Source: DATBDM01 sp034664425 (lineage in GTDB: Bacteria; Actinomycetota; Thermoleophilia; Solirubrobacterales; Solirubrobacteraceae). Taken from it: a DNA stretch of 31,758 nt. The position numbers were made by a program, and so were the translations under genes. The stretch lies in the NCBI GenBank assembly GCA_034664425.1, contig JAXDHR010000124.1, forward strand, positions 1-31,758. The letters are read 5' to 3'. This document shows positions 6,926 to 13,846 of this stretch, in pieces. The notes beneath the pieces are model-generated. The model was given only the letters and a program-made list of their open reading frames with translations, was not told where the DNA came from and did no database searches. The first letter of the stretch is position 1. The number at the start of each line of letters is the position of its first letter.

Positions 6926-7789
6926 ATGCCGGCTCCCACGCCCACCACGGACGCCTTCGAGCACGAGGGCCAGCGGATCGCCTACACCAGCTACGGCGAC
7001 GGCCCGCGCGTCATCGTGCTGCTGCACGGGCTGCTGCTCAACCAGCGGATGCACGACCGCCTCGCCGTCGCGCTGGCCGAGCGCGGCAACCGCGTCATCT
7101 GCGTCGACCTCCTCGGCCACGGCCGGTCGGACCGCCCGACCGACATGTGGCGGTACTCGATGACCGAGTACGGCCGCGAGGTGATCGCGCTGCTCGACCA
7201 CCTCGGCGTCGAATCCGCAGTGGTGCTCGGGACCTCGCTCGGCGCCAACGCGACGCTCGAGGCCGCCGTGCTGGCGCCGGAGCGTCTGCGCGGGATGATC
7301 ATCGAGATGCCGGTGCTCGACAACGCGCTGCTCGGCTGCGCCCTCGCCTTCACGCCCTTGACGGTCGCCCTGACCTTCGGCGAGCGCGGGATGCGGATGC
7401 TCGCGCGCGGTGCGCGGGCGATCCCGTCGCGCGGCGTGCCGTGGCAGCTCGACATCGCGCTGGACGCCCTGCGTCAGGACCCGAAGCCGAGCGCCTCGCT
7501 GATCCAGGGGCTGTTCTTCGGGCGCACCGCGCCGCACCGCTCCGAGCGCGCGCGGATCGACGTGCCCGCGCTGGTCATCGGGCACCGCCACGACATCGTC
7601 CATCCGTTCTCCGACGCGGGGATGCTGGCCGAGGAGCTGCCCGACGCGCGGCTGATCGAGGCGACCTCGATCCTCGAGCTGCGCGTCCGGCCGCAGCGAC
7701 TCACCGGCGAGATCGCCGCCTTCGTCGAGGCCTGCTGGAAGCCACGCCCGGCCGCCAGGCGCCGGCGGCGCGCCGCGACGTCCGGCTAG
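6926..7789 (+). CDS. Alpha/beta-hydrolase fold protein
   Basis: A 287-aa protein. The fold is clear: the oxyanion HG in LLHGLLLN (about 32-39), DLLGHGRSD (61-69) and the nucleophile elbow GTSLGAN (S104). An acidic residue in GHRHDIVHP fits the third catalytic position. The expected catalytic His near the C-terminus is not evident: where relatives usually read GHxxxxExP, this protein reads SILELRVRP. It may use another His or be catalytically altered. The C-terminus is very Arg-rich. Substrates in this superfamily cannot be predicted from sequence. The stop TAG (7787-7789) shares the CTAG at 7786-7789 with the stop codon of the convergent csoR. Confidence 0.8.
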   Translation: MPAPTPTTDAFEHEGQRIAYTSYGDGPRVIVLLHGLLLNQRMHDRLAVALAERGNRVICVDLLGHGRSDRPTDMWRYSMTEYGREVIALLDHLGVESAVVLGTSLGANATLEAAVLAPERLRGMIIEMPVLDNALLGCALAFTPLTVALTFGERGMRMLARGARAIPSRGVPWQLDIALDALRQDPKPSASLIQGLFFGRTAPHRSERARIDVPALVIGHRHDIVHPFSDAGMLAEELPDARLIEATSILELRVRPQRLTGEIAAFVEACWKPRPAARRRRRAATSG

Positions 7790-8064
7790 CGGACCTTGGC
7801 GAAGCGGCGCACGGCGGCCATCAGCTCGTCCAGGCGCGCTTCGGCCGCATCCCCGTCGGGGCCGGAGACCGCGTCGGCGACGCAATGGCGCACGTGAGCG
7901 TCGAGCACCTGGACGGCGACCTGCTCGAGCGCCGTCTGGACGGCGGACACCTGGGTGAGCACGTCGATGCAGTAGGCGTCCTCGTCGACCATTCGCTGCA
8001 GGCCGCGAACCTGCCCCTCGATGCGGGCGAGGCGGTTGTGAAGTGCGCGCGCGTCGGCCTGCAT
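7786..8064 (-). CDS. csoR: CsoR-family copper-sensing transcriptional repressor
   Basis: A 92-aa, all-helical DUF156 protein, the normal CsoR length. The Cu(I) ligand pattern Cys-x24-His-x3-Cys is intact: C32 in YCIDVL, H57 and C61 in AHVRHC. This is the spacing of the mycobacterial copper sensor and argues against the nickel (RcnR) and formaldehyde (FrmR) branches. The RIEGQVRGLQRM segment (14-25) is the family's DNA-binding helix region. In CsoR, Cu(I) binding releases the protein from DNA. The start is the ATG at 8064, six bases after a TATGAT -10. A TACCC-N5-GGGTA operator-like repeat overlaps that -10, so autoregulation is likely. The gene is divergent from the DUF3105 gene and ends on a CTAG shared with the hydrolase. 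Confidence 0.92.
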   Translation of the reverse strand: MQADARALHNRLARIEGQVRGLQRMVDEDAYCIDVLTQVSAVQTALEQVAVQVLDAHVRHCVADAVSGPDGDAAEARLDELMAAVRRFAKVR

Positions 8065-8070
8065 TCGTCC

Positions 8071-8076
8071 ATCATA
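8071..8076 (-). promoter_or_regulatory. -10 hexamer (TATGAT) for csoR
   Basis: A near-consensus TATGAT lies six bases before the ATG at 8064, predicting a leaderless csoR mRNA. Its upstream end overlaps the operator-like repeat at 8075-8089. Confidence 0.6.
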
Positions 8077-8089
8077 CCCCCGGCGGGTA
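8075..8089. promoter_or_regulatory. CsoR operator-like inverted repeat
   Basis: TACCC-CCGGC-GGGTA is a perfect 5-bp inverted repeat around a 5-bp GC-only centre, matching the general form of CsoR/RicR operators (TACCC...GGGTA). It lies in the 52-base gap between csoR and the DUF3105 gene, touching the csoR -10 and occupying the -35 region of the other gene. One bound repressor could block both. Confidence 0.65.
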
Positions 8090-8100
8090 CTCAGGTCCGC

Positions 8101-8106
8101 TACCCT
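8101..8106 (+). promoter_or_regulatory. -10 hexamer (TACCCT) for the DUF3105 gene
   Basis: TACCCT lies ten bases before the ATG at 8117. The operator-like repeat ends 11 bases upstream of it, so repressor binding would cover the -35 contact zone. Confidence 0.5.
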
Positions 8107-8116
8107 GCGCCGTCGC

Positions 8117-8833
8117 ATGGCCAGTCGGCAGGAGGAGAAGCAGCGTCGCCGCGAGGAGCGCCTCGCACGCGAACAGGCGGAAGCCGCCGCCGCGGCGCGC
8201 CGCAGGCGGCTGCAATGGGCCGGCGGCGCTGTGCTCGCGGTCGCGATCATCGCGGGCGTCGTCGTGCTCGCCGTCTCGGGCATCGGCAGCGGCTCGGGCG
8301 GCGGCGAGGGCAAGGCCGCCAAGATCAGCGCGGCGGCGGCCAGCGTCAAGCTGCCCCAGCAGCAGACCTCGAGCGTCGACGCCGCCGCCAAGGCGGCCGG
8401 CTGTGTGCTTCAGCACCCGCCGATCGAGGGCCGCACGCACGTCACGCGCAAGCTGACCGAGAAGGACTACAAGACCAACCCGCCGACCTCGGGCAACCAC
8501 AACCCCGTCTGGTACCAGGACGGGATCTACAACCCGGGCGACGTTCCGAACCTCGGCATGCTCGTCCACCCGCTCGAGCACGGGCGCATCGAGCTGCAGT
8601 ACAAGCCGGGCACGCCGAAGTCCACGGTGACCCAGCTCGAGGCGCTCTACCAGGAGCAGGGGCAGGGCTACCACATGCTGCTGTTCGAGAACACGACCGG
8701 CATGAAGTACCAGGTCGCCGCGACCGCCTGGGGCCAGCTGCTCGGCTGCCCGCGGATGAACCCGAAGGTGTTCGACGCGGTCCGCACCTTCCGCGAGCGC
8801 TACCTCGACAAGGGTCCGGAGATCGTCCCCTAG
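8117..8833 (+). CDS. DUF3105 membrane-anchored protein, candidate copper-responsive
   Basis: A 238-aa protein. A charged, probably coiled N-terminus (1-32, Glu/Arg-rich) precedes one membrane helix (about 33-54), so residues from about 60 on lie outside the membrane. The outer part carries the DUF3105 signatures: C96 and H100 in GCVLQHPP, H108, NPPTSGNH (H128), and LVHPLEHG (H151, H155), then H186 beside M187, and C211. The many His, Met and Cys residues could bind a metal, but the family's function is not established to my knowledge. The divergent csoR and the shared operator-like repeat suggest copper control. The stop TAG shares the CTAG at 8830-8833 with the convergent sugar transferase. 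Confidence 0.85.
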   Translation: MASRQEEKQRRREERLAREQAEAAAAARRRRLQWAGGAVLAVAIIAGVVVLAVSGIGSGSGGGEGKAAKISAAAASVKLPQQQTSSVDAAAKAAGCVLQHPPIEGRTHVTRKLTEKDYKTNPPTSGNHNPVWYQDGIYNPGDVPNLGMLVHPLEHGRIELQYKPGTPKSTVTQLEALYQEQGQGYHMLLFENTTGMKYQVAATAWGQLLGCPRMNPKVFDAVRTFRERYLDKGPEIVP

Positions 8834-9483
8834 TCGATCGGCGGCGGCTCGGACCAGCCCCCGGTCGCGCCCTTGTAGAGCCCATGGCCGGTCAGCGCCA
8901 TTTGCGCGGTGCGGGCGAGGATGCGCAGGTCGAGCCGCAGCGATGCGTGCTCGAGGTACCAGACGTCGAGCTCGATCCGCTCGGCCCATGGCAGCGACGC
9001 ACGGCCGTTGACCTGCGCCCAGCCCGTCAGGCCCGGCAGCGCGTCCAGGCGGCGGCGCTGGCGGGGCGAGTAGCGGTCGACCTGCACCTGCACGGTCGGG
9101 CGCGGGCCGACGACCGACATCTCGCCGCGCAGCACGTTGATCAGGTTGGGCAGCTCGTCGAAGGAGGTCCGCCGCAGCAGCGCCCCCGCGCGCGTGATGC
9201 GATCGTCGCCGGCGTTGACGGCCAGGCCCGCGCCCATCGTCTCGGCCCCGGTGACCATCGTGCGCAGCTTGTAGAGCTCGAAGGGGACGCCGTCGCGGCC
9301 GACGCGGCGCTGCCGGTAGAGCGCATCGCCGTGCGTCTCGAGCCGGATCACGACCGCGGCCACCGCGAGCAGCGGCGACGCGAGCGCCAGCATCGCGCCC
9401 GCGATCAGCACGTCGAGCGCGCGCTTGCGGCGCGAGTGGAGGTAGCGCGAGCGGACGTGCGGCTGCTCGGTGGGGACGCTCAC
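8830..9483 (-). CDS. Polyprenyl-phosphate sugar-1-phosphate transferase (initiating sugar transferase)
   Basis: A 217-aa monotopic enzyme of the PglC/WcaJ catalytic-domain type. It transfers a sugar-1-phosphate from a UDP-sugar to undecaprenyl phosphate, the first membrane step of glycan assembly. Visible motifs: KRALDV before a re-entrant hydrophobic segment (about 24-46), YRQRRVGRDGVPF (56-68), YKLRTM (71-76), the Asp-Glu catalytic dyad in TSFDELPNL (D109, E110), MSVVGPRP, and PGLTGWAQVNGR. The GTG start at 9483 overlaps the stop of the upstream GT2 gene by four bases (GTGA), so the two are translationally coupled. The donor sugar is unknown, but the dehydratase and aminotransferase in the same block suggest an amino-deoxy sugar. 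Confidence 0.93.
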   Translation of the reverse strand: MSVPTEQPHVRSRYLHSRRKRALDVLIAGAMLALASPLLAVAAVVIRLETHGDALYRQRRVGRDGVPFELYKLRTMVTGAETMGAGLAVNAGDDRITRAGALLRRTSFDELPNLINVLRGEMSVVGPRPTVQVQVDRYSPRQRRRLDALPGLTGWAQVNGRASLPWAERIELDVWYLEHASLRLDLRILARTAQMALTGHGLYKGATGGWSEPPPID

Positions 9484-10616
9484 CGGGTGCCCTCCGCCGC
9501 GTCCCAGCCAGCCTCGGTGCCGTGGCGCAGGTGGTCGTAGAGGCCCAAGGCGAGCGAGGTGGTGGTGAGGACGTAGTAGCGGGCCACGAGCAGCGGGCGC
9601 GACGGTATCCGACCGCCCGCAGCGGCCGCCCCCAGCAGCGCCGCCTGGGCCAGGGCGGCGGCGACGTACACCCTCCCGCGACGCAGCAGCGCGAGCGTCG
9701 CCAGCGCGGCGGCGAGGTGCAGGAACGGCGTCGCGTAGCGCAGCACGCGGTGGCTGGCGATGAACAGCGCGTACAACGGCGGGTAACCGCGGGGGTCGAG
9801 CATGCCGCCGCGCAGGACGATCGCCCAGGCGTGGCTCATCATCCGCCGCTTGCGCCGCCACTCGCCCTCGACGGTCGGCACCATCTTCTCGCTCGCCCGC
9901 GCAGCCTCGACCTCGACCGCGCGCCAGCCGGCCTTGACCAGCGTGAACGGCAGCGAGAGGTCGTGGCCCATGACCGCGTCCATCTCCACGTAGGCCTCGG
10001 GGCGCACGGCGTAGATCGCGCCGTTGCCGGCCGTCACCGAGGCGAGCGCCGACTCGCGCGCCCGCTGGAACATGTCCCAGCGCCAGTAGAGGCCCTCCTG
10101 GTTCGTGCCGGTCTCGTTGACGAAGGCGACCCGCCCGCAGGCGTAGCCGACGCTCGGGTCCGCGAACGCCGTGACGAGCCGGGCGAGCGCGTCGGGCGCC
10201 CACGTCGCGTTGGCATCCGAGAAGGCCAGCAGCTCGCCGGAGGCGGCGCGGACGGCCGCGTCCTGAGCACGCACCTTGCCGGCGCGCGGCAGCTCGAGCA
10301 CGAGGTCGGCGCCTGCCGCGCGGGCGTGCTCGGCCGTGCGGTCGGCGTCCGGATCGGCGCCGCCGTCGACGGCCACGATCAGCTCGAGCGCGGCGCGCGG
10401 CCAGTCGAGCGCGAGCAGGTTCGCGACACGAGCGGCGATCACCGCCTCCTCCCGGAAGGCCGCGACGATCACCGACACGCGCGGATGCGCACGCGGATCC
10501 GGCGCGGGGGCGGTCCAGGCCGCAAGCCCGGAGCGGCGCAGCCCCGCGAGCAGCAGCCCGTAGCCCACCTGGGCGTAGGCGAGCAGGATCCCGGCGGACC
10601 AGAAGAGGATGCGCAC
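9480..10616 (-). CDS. Membrane glycosyltransferase, GT2 family
   Basis: A 378-aa protein. An N-terminal membrane helix (about 2-26) is followed by a GT-A domain: SVIVAAFREE (48-57), LIVAVDGGADPDAD (79-92), the metal-binding DxD-like SDAN at D134, GNGAIYAVR, an acidic base region MGHDLSLP, and the basic EWRRKRRM segment. Two or three further membrane helices lie at about 290-370. This is the layout of processive or polymer-type GT2 enzymes acting on lipid-linked acceptors at the inner face of the membrane. The GTG start at 10616 follows CAGGAT by eight bases. The 3' end is coupled to the initiating sugar transferase. The donor and acceptor are unknown. Confidence 0.85.
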   Translation of the reverse strand: MRILFWSAGILLAYAQVGYGLLLAGLRRSGLAAWTAPAPDPRAHPRVSVIVAAFREEAVIAARVANLLALDWPRAALELIVAVDGGADPDADRTAEHARAAGADLVLELPRAGKVRAQDAAVRAASGELLAFSDANATWAPDALARLVTAFADPSVGYACGRVAFVNETGTNQEGLYWRWDMFQRARESALASVTAGNGAIYAVRPEAYVEMDAVMGHDLSLPFTLVKAGWRAVEVEAARASEKMVPTVEGEWRRKRRMMSHAWAIVLRGGMLDPRGYPPLYALFIASHRVLRYATPFLHLAAALATLALLRRGRVYVAAALAQAALLGAAAAGGRIPSRPLLVARYYVLTTTSLALGLYDHLRHGTEAGWDAAEGTR

Positions 10617-10624
10617 GGGGCGCC

Positions 10625-10630
10625 ATCCTG
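10625..10630 (-). promoter_or_regulatory. -10-like hexamer (CAGGAT) for the membrane GT2 gene
   Basis: CAGGAT lies eight bases before the GTG at 10616. It departs from TANNNT at the first base. Confidence 0.35.
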
Positions 10631-10668
10631 GCAGGCCAAGCCGGGACTCGGCGGGCGACGGCGCGGGG

Positions 10669-10674
10669 CAGTAT
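10669..10674 (+). promoter_or_regulatory. -10-like hexamer (CAGTAT) for the second GT2 gene
   Basis: CAGTAT lies eight bases before the ATG at 10683. With the opposite CAGGAT it forms a divergent pair of leaderless-type signals in a 66-base gap. Confidence 0.4.
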
Positions 10675-10682
10675 GCACGCTG

Positions 10683-11309
10683 ATGGCCGTCGAGCTCTCC
10701 TACTGCGTCATCAACACCGCACGCCGGCAGCTGCTGCACTACTGCCTCGACGCGATCGCGCGCGAGCGGGCCACGGTGGCGTTCGAGACCGAGGTGCTGG
10801 TGCTCGACAACGGCTCCGCCGACGGCTCCGCGGAGGCCGCGCGCGGGCACCCCGCGACCTCCGAGGTGATCGCCGTCGACCGGCCGCGGCCGCTCGGCGC
10901 CAACGTCGCGGAGCTGCTCGAGCGGGCACGCGGGCGGTTCTGCCTGCTGCTCGACGAGGATTCCGAGCTCGAGCCGGGCGCGACCGCCGCGCTGCACGCC
11001 GAGCTCGAGCGCGCGCCGCGCGCCGGCGCGGCGTGCGCGACGCTCGTGGACGCGAACGGGACGCCACGCGACTCGGCGCGGCGGCTCGGAGCGAGCGTGC
11101 GCGGCGGCCGCGGCGGCGTACGGCGCGTGAGCTGGACGCGCACGGCGGCGCTGCTCGTGCGCCGCGACGCGGCGGAGCAGGCGGGCTCGTTCGACCCGGC
11201 GCTGAACGGCCGGACCGCCGAGCGCGACTTCTGTCGCCGCTTGCGCCGCACCGGCTGGCAGCTGCTGCTCGTTCCCGAGGCCCGCGCGGTCGTGCACGAG
11301 GGTTCCTAG
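10683..11309 (+). CDS. Small GT2-family glycosyltransferase (rhamnosyltransferase-like)
   Basis: A 208-aa soluble protein. The start SYCVINTARRQLLHYCLDAI and VLVLDNGSADGS form the nucleotide-binding half of a GT-A fold; LLLDEDSELEPGA gives the DxD metal site; and the end (GSFDPALNG...ERDFCRRLRRTGWQLLLVPEARAVVHEGS region) matches the acceptor half of the rhamnosyltransferase-type GT2 enzymes, where relatives usually read EDxDLCxRLR. Here the first acidic pair reads ER, a possible change in the catalytic base region. At about 210 aa it is shorter than usual (near 280-300) and lacks the usual C-terminal helical tail. The next gene follows after ten bases and its -10 begins at this gene's TAG. 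Confidence 0.82.
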   Translation: MAVELSYCVINTARRQLLHYCLDAIARERATVAFETEVLVLDNGSADGSAEAARGHPATSEVIAVDRPRPLGANVAELLERARGRFCLLLDEDSELEPGATAALHAELERAPRAGAACATLVDANGTPRDSARRLGASVRGGRGGVRRVSWTRTAALLVRRDAAEQAGSFDPALNGRTAERDFCRRLRRTGWQLLLVPEARAVVHEGS

Positions 11310-11312
11310 ACT
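11307..11312 (+). promoter_or_regulatory. -10 hexamer (TAGACT) built on the GT2 stop codon
   Basis: TAGACT lies seven bases before the GTG at 11320, and its TAG is the stop codon of the preceding gene (11307-11309). Confidence 0.5.
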
Positions 11313-11319
11313 CGGAGCC

Positions 11320-11982
11320 GTGAGCGATCCCGGCGGCGGATACGGCTGGCGGGCCGGGCCCTACATGCCCCGGCACCGCGGCGGCGTGCTCGGGCTCGGC
11401 CGGCTCGCCGAGCGGGCGACGCCGGCCGATCTGCAGCCGCTCGGGATCATGCTGCTGCCACAGCCCCTCGAGGAGTTCTGGCTGCGCGAGCGCGCCGAGG
11501 ACCTGCTGACCGCACCCGCCGTCTACGCCGCCGACCCCGCGCGGATCTCCTACCGCGCGCTCGGCCGCCTGCCGGACACGCTGATGACCGGGCTCGCCGC
11601 GGGACAGGCGCGGCGCATGCGCTTTCCCGGCGTACCCCGCGCGATCCTCGTCTTCCACCCGCTGCAGTACCCGCTGGCGCGCTCGATGATCGCCGACAAC
11701 CCGGACGCGCAGCTGTGGTACGCGGACTGGTCGCCGGACGTCGAATCGCCCCACAGACCACGCGTGCAGCGGCGCATCGCCGACTTCGACACGATGGCCG
11801 CGATGCGCGCGGACTGGCGCTTCGACGCGAGCGCGCCCGCCGGTGGCGTGAGCGCGCGCGAATGCAACCGCGAGCTGTGGGAGCGTCTCGAGGACCTGGG
11901 CGTGGAGAGCGGGCGGCTCGGCTCCGAGCGTCCCGGCGTCATCCGCGCCGCGCGCGCGGGTGGCGCGTCCTCGCCTTCCTGA
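11320..11982 (+). CDS. Unrecognised protein of the glycan block
   Basis: A 220-aa protein from a GTG start; I cannot assign a family. It begins with a Gly-rich stretch (SDPGGGYGWRAGPYMPRHR), then has alternating strand and helix segments such as LGIMLLPQPLEEFWLRE, GVPRAILVFHPLQYPLARSM and AQLWYADWSPDVE. These recall the first Rossmann half of GT-B glycosyltransferases, but no second, nucleotide-binding half is present. No signal peptide or membrane segment is seen. It follows the small GT2 gene by ten bases, has its own -10 on that gene's stop codon, and overlaps the surface-protein gene on the other strand by 44 bases. A role in the glycan pathway is inference from position only. Confidence 0.6.
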   Translation: MSDPGGGYGWRAGPYMPRHRGGVLGLGRLAERATPADLQPLGIMLLPQPLEEFWLRERAEDLLTAPAVYAADPARISYRALGRLPDTLMTGLAAGQARRMRFPGVPRAILVFHPLQYPLARSMIADNPDAQLWYADWSPDVESPHRPRVQRRIADFDTMAAMRADWRFDASAPAGGVSARECNRELWERLEDLGVESGRLGSERPGVIRAARAGGASSPS

Positions 11983-13840
11983 CCTTCGGCTTCGGCGGGG
12001 CCAGCTCGGAGAGGTCGTGCGGGCTGGGCTTGAGGGCGAGCAGCACGTCGATCGCGTTCCAGGTGAGCTGGGCGACGTCGGCGTCGGTGATCGTGCGCGC
12101 CGCCCAGTCCGCCAGGCCGACGCGGATGACCGTGCCCTTGCCGAGCGCCGTCTGCGTCAGCGCGGGGTGCGGCTGGTCCTGGACGCCGCCGCTCGTGCCC
12201 GGCGCGACGCCGACCGCGGTGACGAGACGCGCGCCGCCCTGCGCGTCGGGCGGCTCCGATTCCTCCACGGCCCCGAAGCCGCTCAGCGTGCCGTCCCAGA
12301 AGGCGAGCAGCGGGGCGGTCGCGCTCCCGGCGATCGGCTGCAGGGTCGTGCCCGGCGGCAGCGTGCGCAGCGGCCGGAGGCGCGCACCGAGCGGATCGCG
12401 GTCGACGGCCTGGGTCGGGCGGATGAGCTGCCCAGAGCTGCCCTGGGCGCGGCTCAACAGCGTCACGCCGCGGCGCAGCGAGCCGGTGGCGATCGTCGCG
12501 AGCCGCCCGCCGTCCTCGACATAGCGGCGCAGCCGGCGGCCGTAGGCGACGGTGATCCAGCGCTCCGGGCCCGCGAGCAGGACCGCAGGGCGGTCGGTCG
12601 CGCGCGGCCCGTCGCCGAGTGAGAGGGCGAGGTCCGTCGTGACGTCGTAGCGGATCTTCGCGCGGTCGAGGAAGGTCAGCAGCGGCGCCTGGACCGTGCG
12701 CAGGCCGGCGGGGAGCTCGGGCAGCACGCGCGGCCACGCCACGGGGCCGCCGGCGGCGAGCGTGTCGGGCTGGCCGTCGCCGTTGTCGTCGACGGACGCC
12801 TCGCCCTCCCAGCTCAGCGACGGCATCACGACGAGCAGACGGGCGCGCCGCGCGGACTGCACGAGGATCGGAACGCGCGTCCCGTTGCGGCCCGCGCGCA
12901 GCGAGAGCACGTAGAGCCCGGAGCGCCCGCCGGGGGCGGTGAAGCGCAGCGGCGTCCCGGTCGCCCGTCCGCTCGCGACCGCGCCCCGCTGGCCGACGCG
13001 GTCCAGGCGCCACCGGTAGGGCCGGCGGCGGCTGTCGACATCGACCGCCACGCGCGCGCCGGCGCGCACCGGGCCGACCGGCGGCTGCGCCCCGATCCCG
13101 CGCACGGTGACCCCAGGGCGGCCGGGGATCGGCTGCCGCGTCGGGACCTGAGCCGGGACGCGGCCGATGTTGCCCGCGCCGTCGACGCGCACGAGCTGGG
13201 CCAGGTAGGTGCCGGCGGGCGCCGGCCTCCCATCGACCTCGCCGTCCCAGGTCCAGCTCTTCTGGCCGCCCGGGACGCTCGCGCTGACGACCACCCGCGG
13301 ATGTGCGAGGTCGGTGCGCACCAGGTTCACCTCCGTCGCGTGCGAGCGACCGCCATGCCCGAGCGTGAAGGTCACCGAGCCGCCGGGCGCGATGATCCGG
13401 CTGGGTCCGACGGCCTTGACGTACGGACGCGGCGGCGCCGTGTCGACGCGCACGCCGCGCGGCACGGTCACGGTCCGCCCGCTGCGGCCGAGCGTGACGC
13501 GCACGTGGTAGACGCCGTCGGGGACCAGCGAGCCCGCGTCGTCGCGGCCGTTCCAGCGCAGGCGGACCGGCACGAACGGCCTAGCGGCGACGTGGTCGGC
13601 GAGGCGGCGGACCGTTCCGCCGCCCGCGTCGACGATCTCCACGGTGAGGGTCTCCGAGTGGCGCACGACCACGCTGAAGCGCTTGACGTCGTCGCGGTGG
13701 TCGCCGTTGGGCGAGAACGGGGCGTGCGCGTTGCGCAGCTCGACGACGGGCGGCGCGCCCTTCAGGCGCTGGGCGACGAAGAACGCCCCGAACGTGGCCG
13801 CGACGAGCGCGACGAAGACGGCGAGCGCGGCGCGCGACAC
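11939..13840 (-). CDS. Exported Ig-like (FlgD-type) protein with N,N-dimethylformamidase beta-like C-terminus
   Basis: A 633-aa protein with an N-terminal signal anchor (about 4-23). APFSPNGDHRDD (about 40-51) is the start of a FlgD/CHU_C-type Ig-like domain ending near LRWNGRDDAGSLVPDGVYHV; a second Ig-like unit of the same pattern occurs around SWTWDGEVDGRPAPAGTYLA. The C-terminal half (about 330-600) resembles the flavodoxin-like large domain of N,N-dimethylformamidase beta-subunit relatives, with ARLLVVMPSLSWEG, an acidic DDNGDGQPD loop that may bind calcium, and YVEDGGRLATIATGSLRRG. The tail is Lys/Arg-rich. I infer an extracellular structural or glycan-associated role rather than amidase activity. 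The GTG start is six bases after the stop of the LytR_C gene, so the two are likely co-transcribed. Confidence 0.72.
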   Translation of the reverse strand: MSRAALAVFVALVAATFGAFFVAQRLKGAPPVVELRNAHAPFSPNGDHRDDVKRFSVVVRHSETLTVEIVDAGGGTVRRLADHVAARPFVPVRLRWNGRDDAGSLVPDGVYHVRVTLGRSGRTVTVPRGVRVDTAPPRPYVKAVGPSRIIAPGGSVTFTLGHGGRSHATEVNLVRTDLAHPRVVVSASVPGGQKSWTWDGEVDGRPAPAGTYLAQLVRVDGAGNIGRVPAQVPTRQPIPGRPGVTVRGIGAQPPVGPVRAGARVAVDVDSRRRPYRWRLDRVGQRGAVASGRATGTPLRFTAPGGRSGLYVLSLRAGRNGTRVPILVQSARRARLLVVMPSLSWEGEASVDDNGDGQPDTLAAGGPVAWPRVLPELPAGLRTVQAPLLTFLDRAKIRYDVTTDLALSLGDGPRATDRPAVLLAGPERWITVAYGRRLRRYVEDGGRLATIATGSLRRGVTLLSRAQGSSGQLIRPTQAVDRDPLGARLRPLRTLPPGTTLQPIAGSATAPLLAFWDGTLSGFGAVEESEPPDAQGGARLVTAVGVAPGTSGGVQDQPHPALTQTALGKGTVIRVGLADWAARTITDADVAQLTWNAIDVLLALKPSPHDLSELAPPKPKVRKARTRHPRARRG

Positions 13841-13846
13841 GCGCGC

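Noticed and set aside
7147..9540. A plus-strand open frame of about 797 codons across the hydrolase, csoR and sugar-transferase genes
   Set aside because: It runs through several genes in the wrong frame and strand and has no recognisable domain; it reflects the rarity of stop codons in GC-rich DNA.
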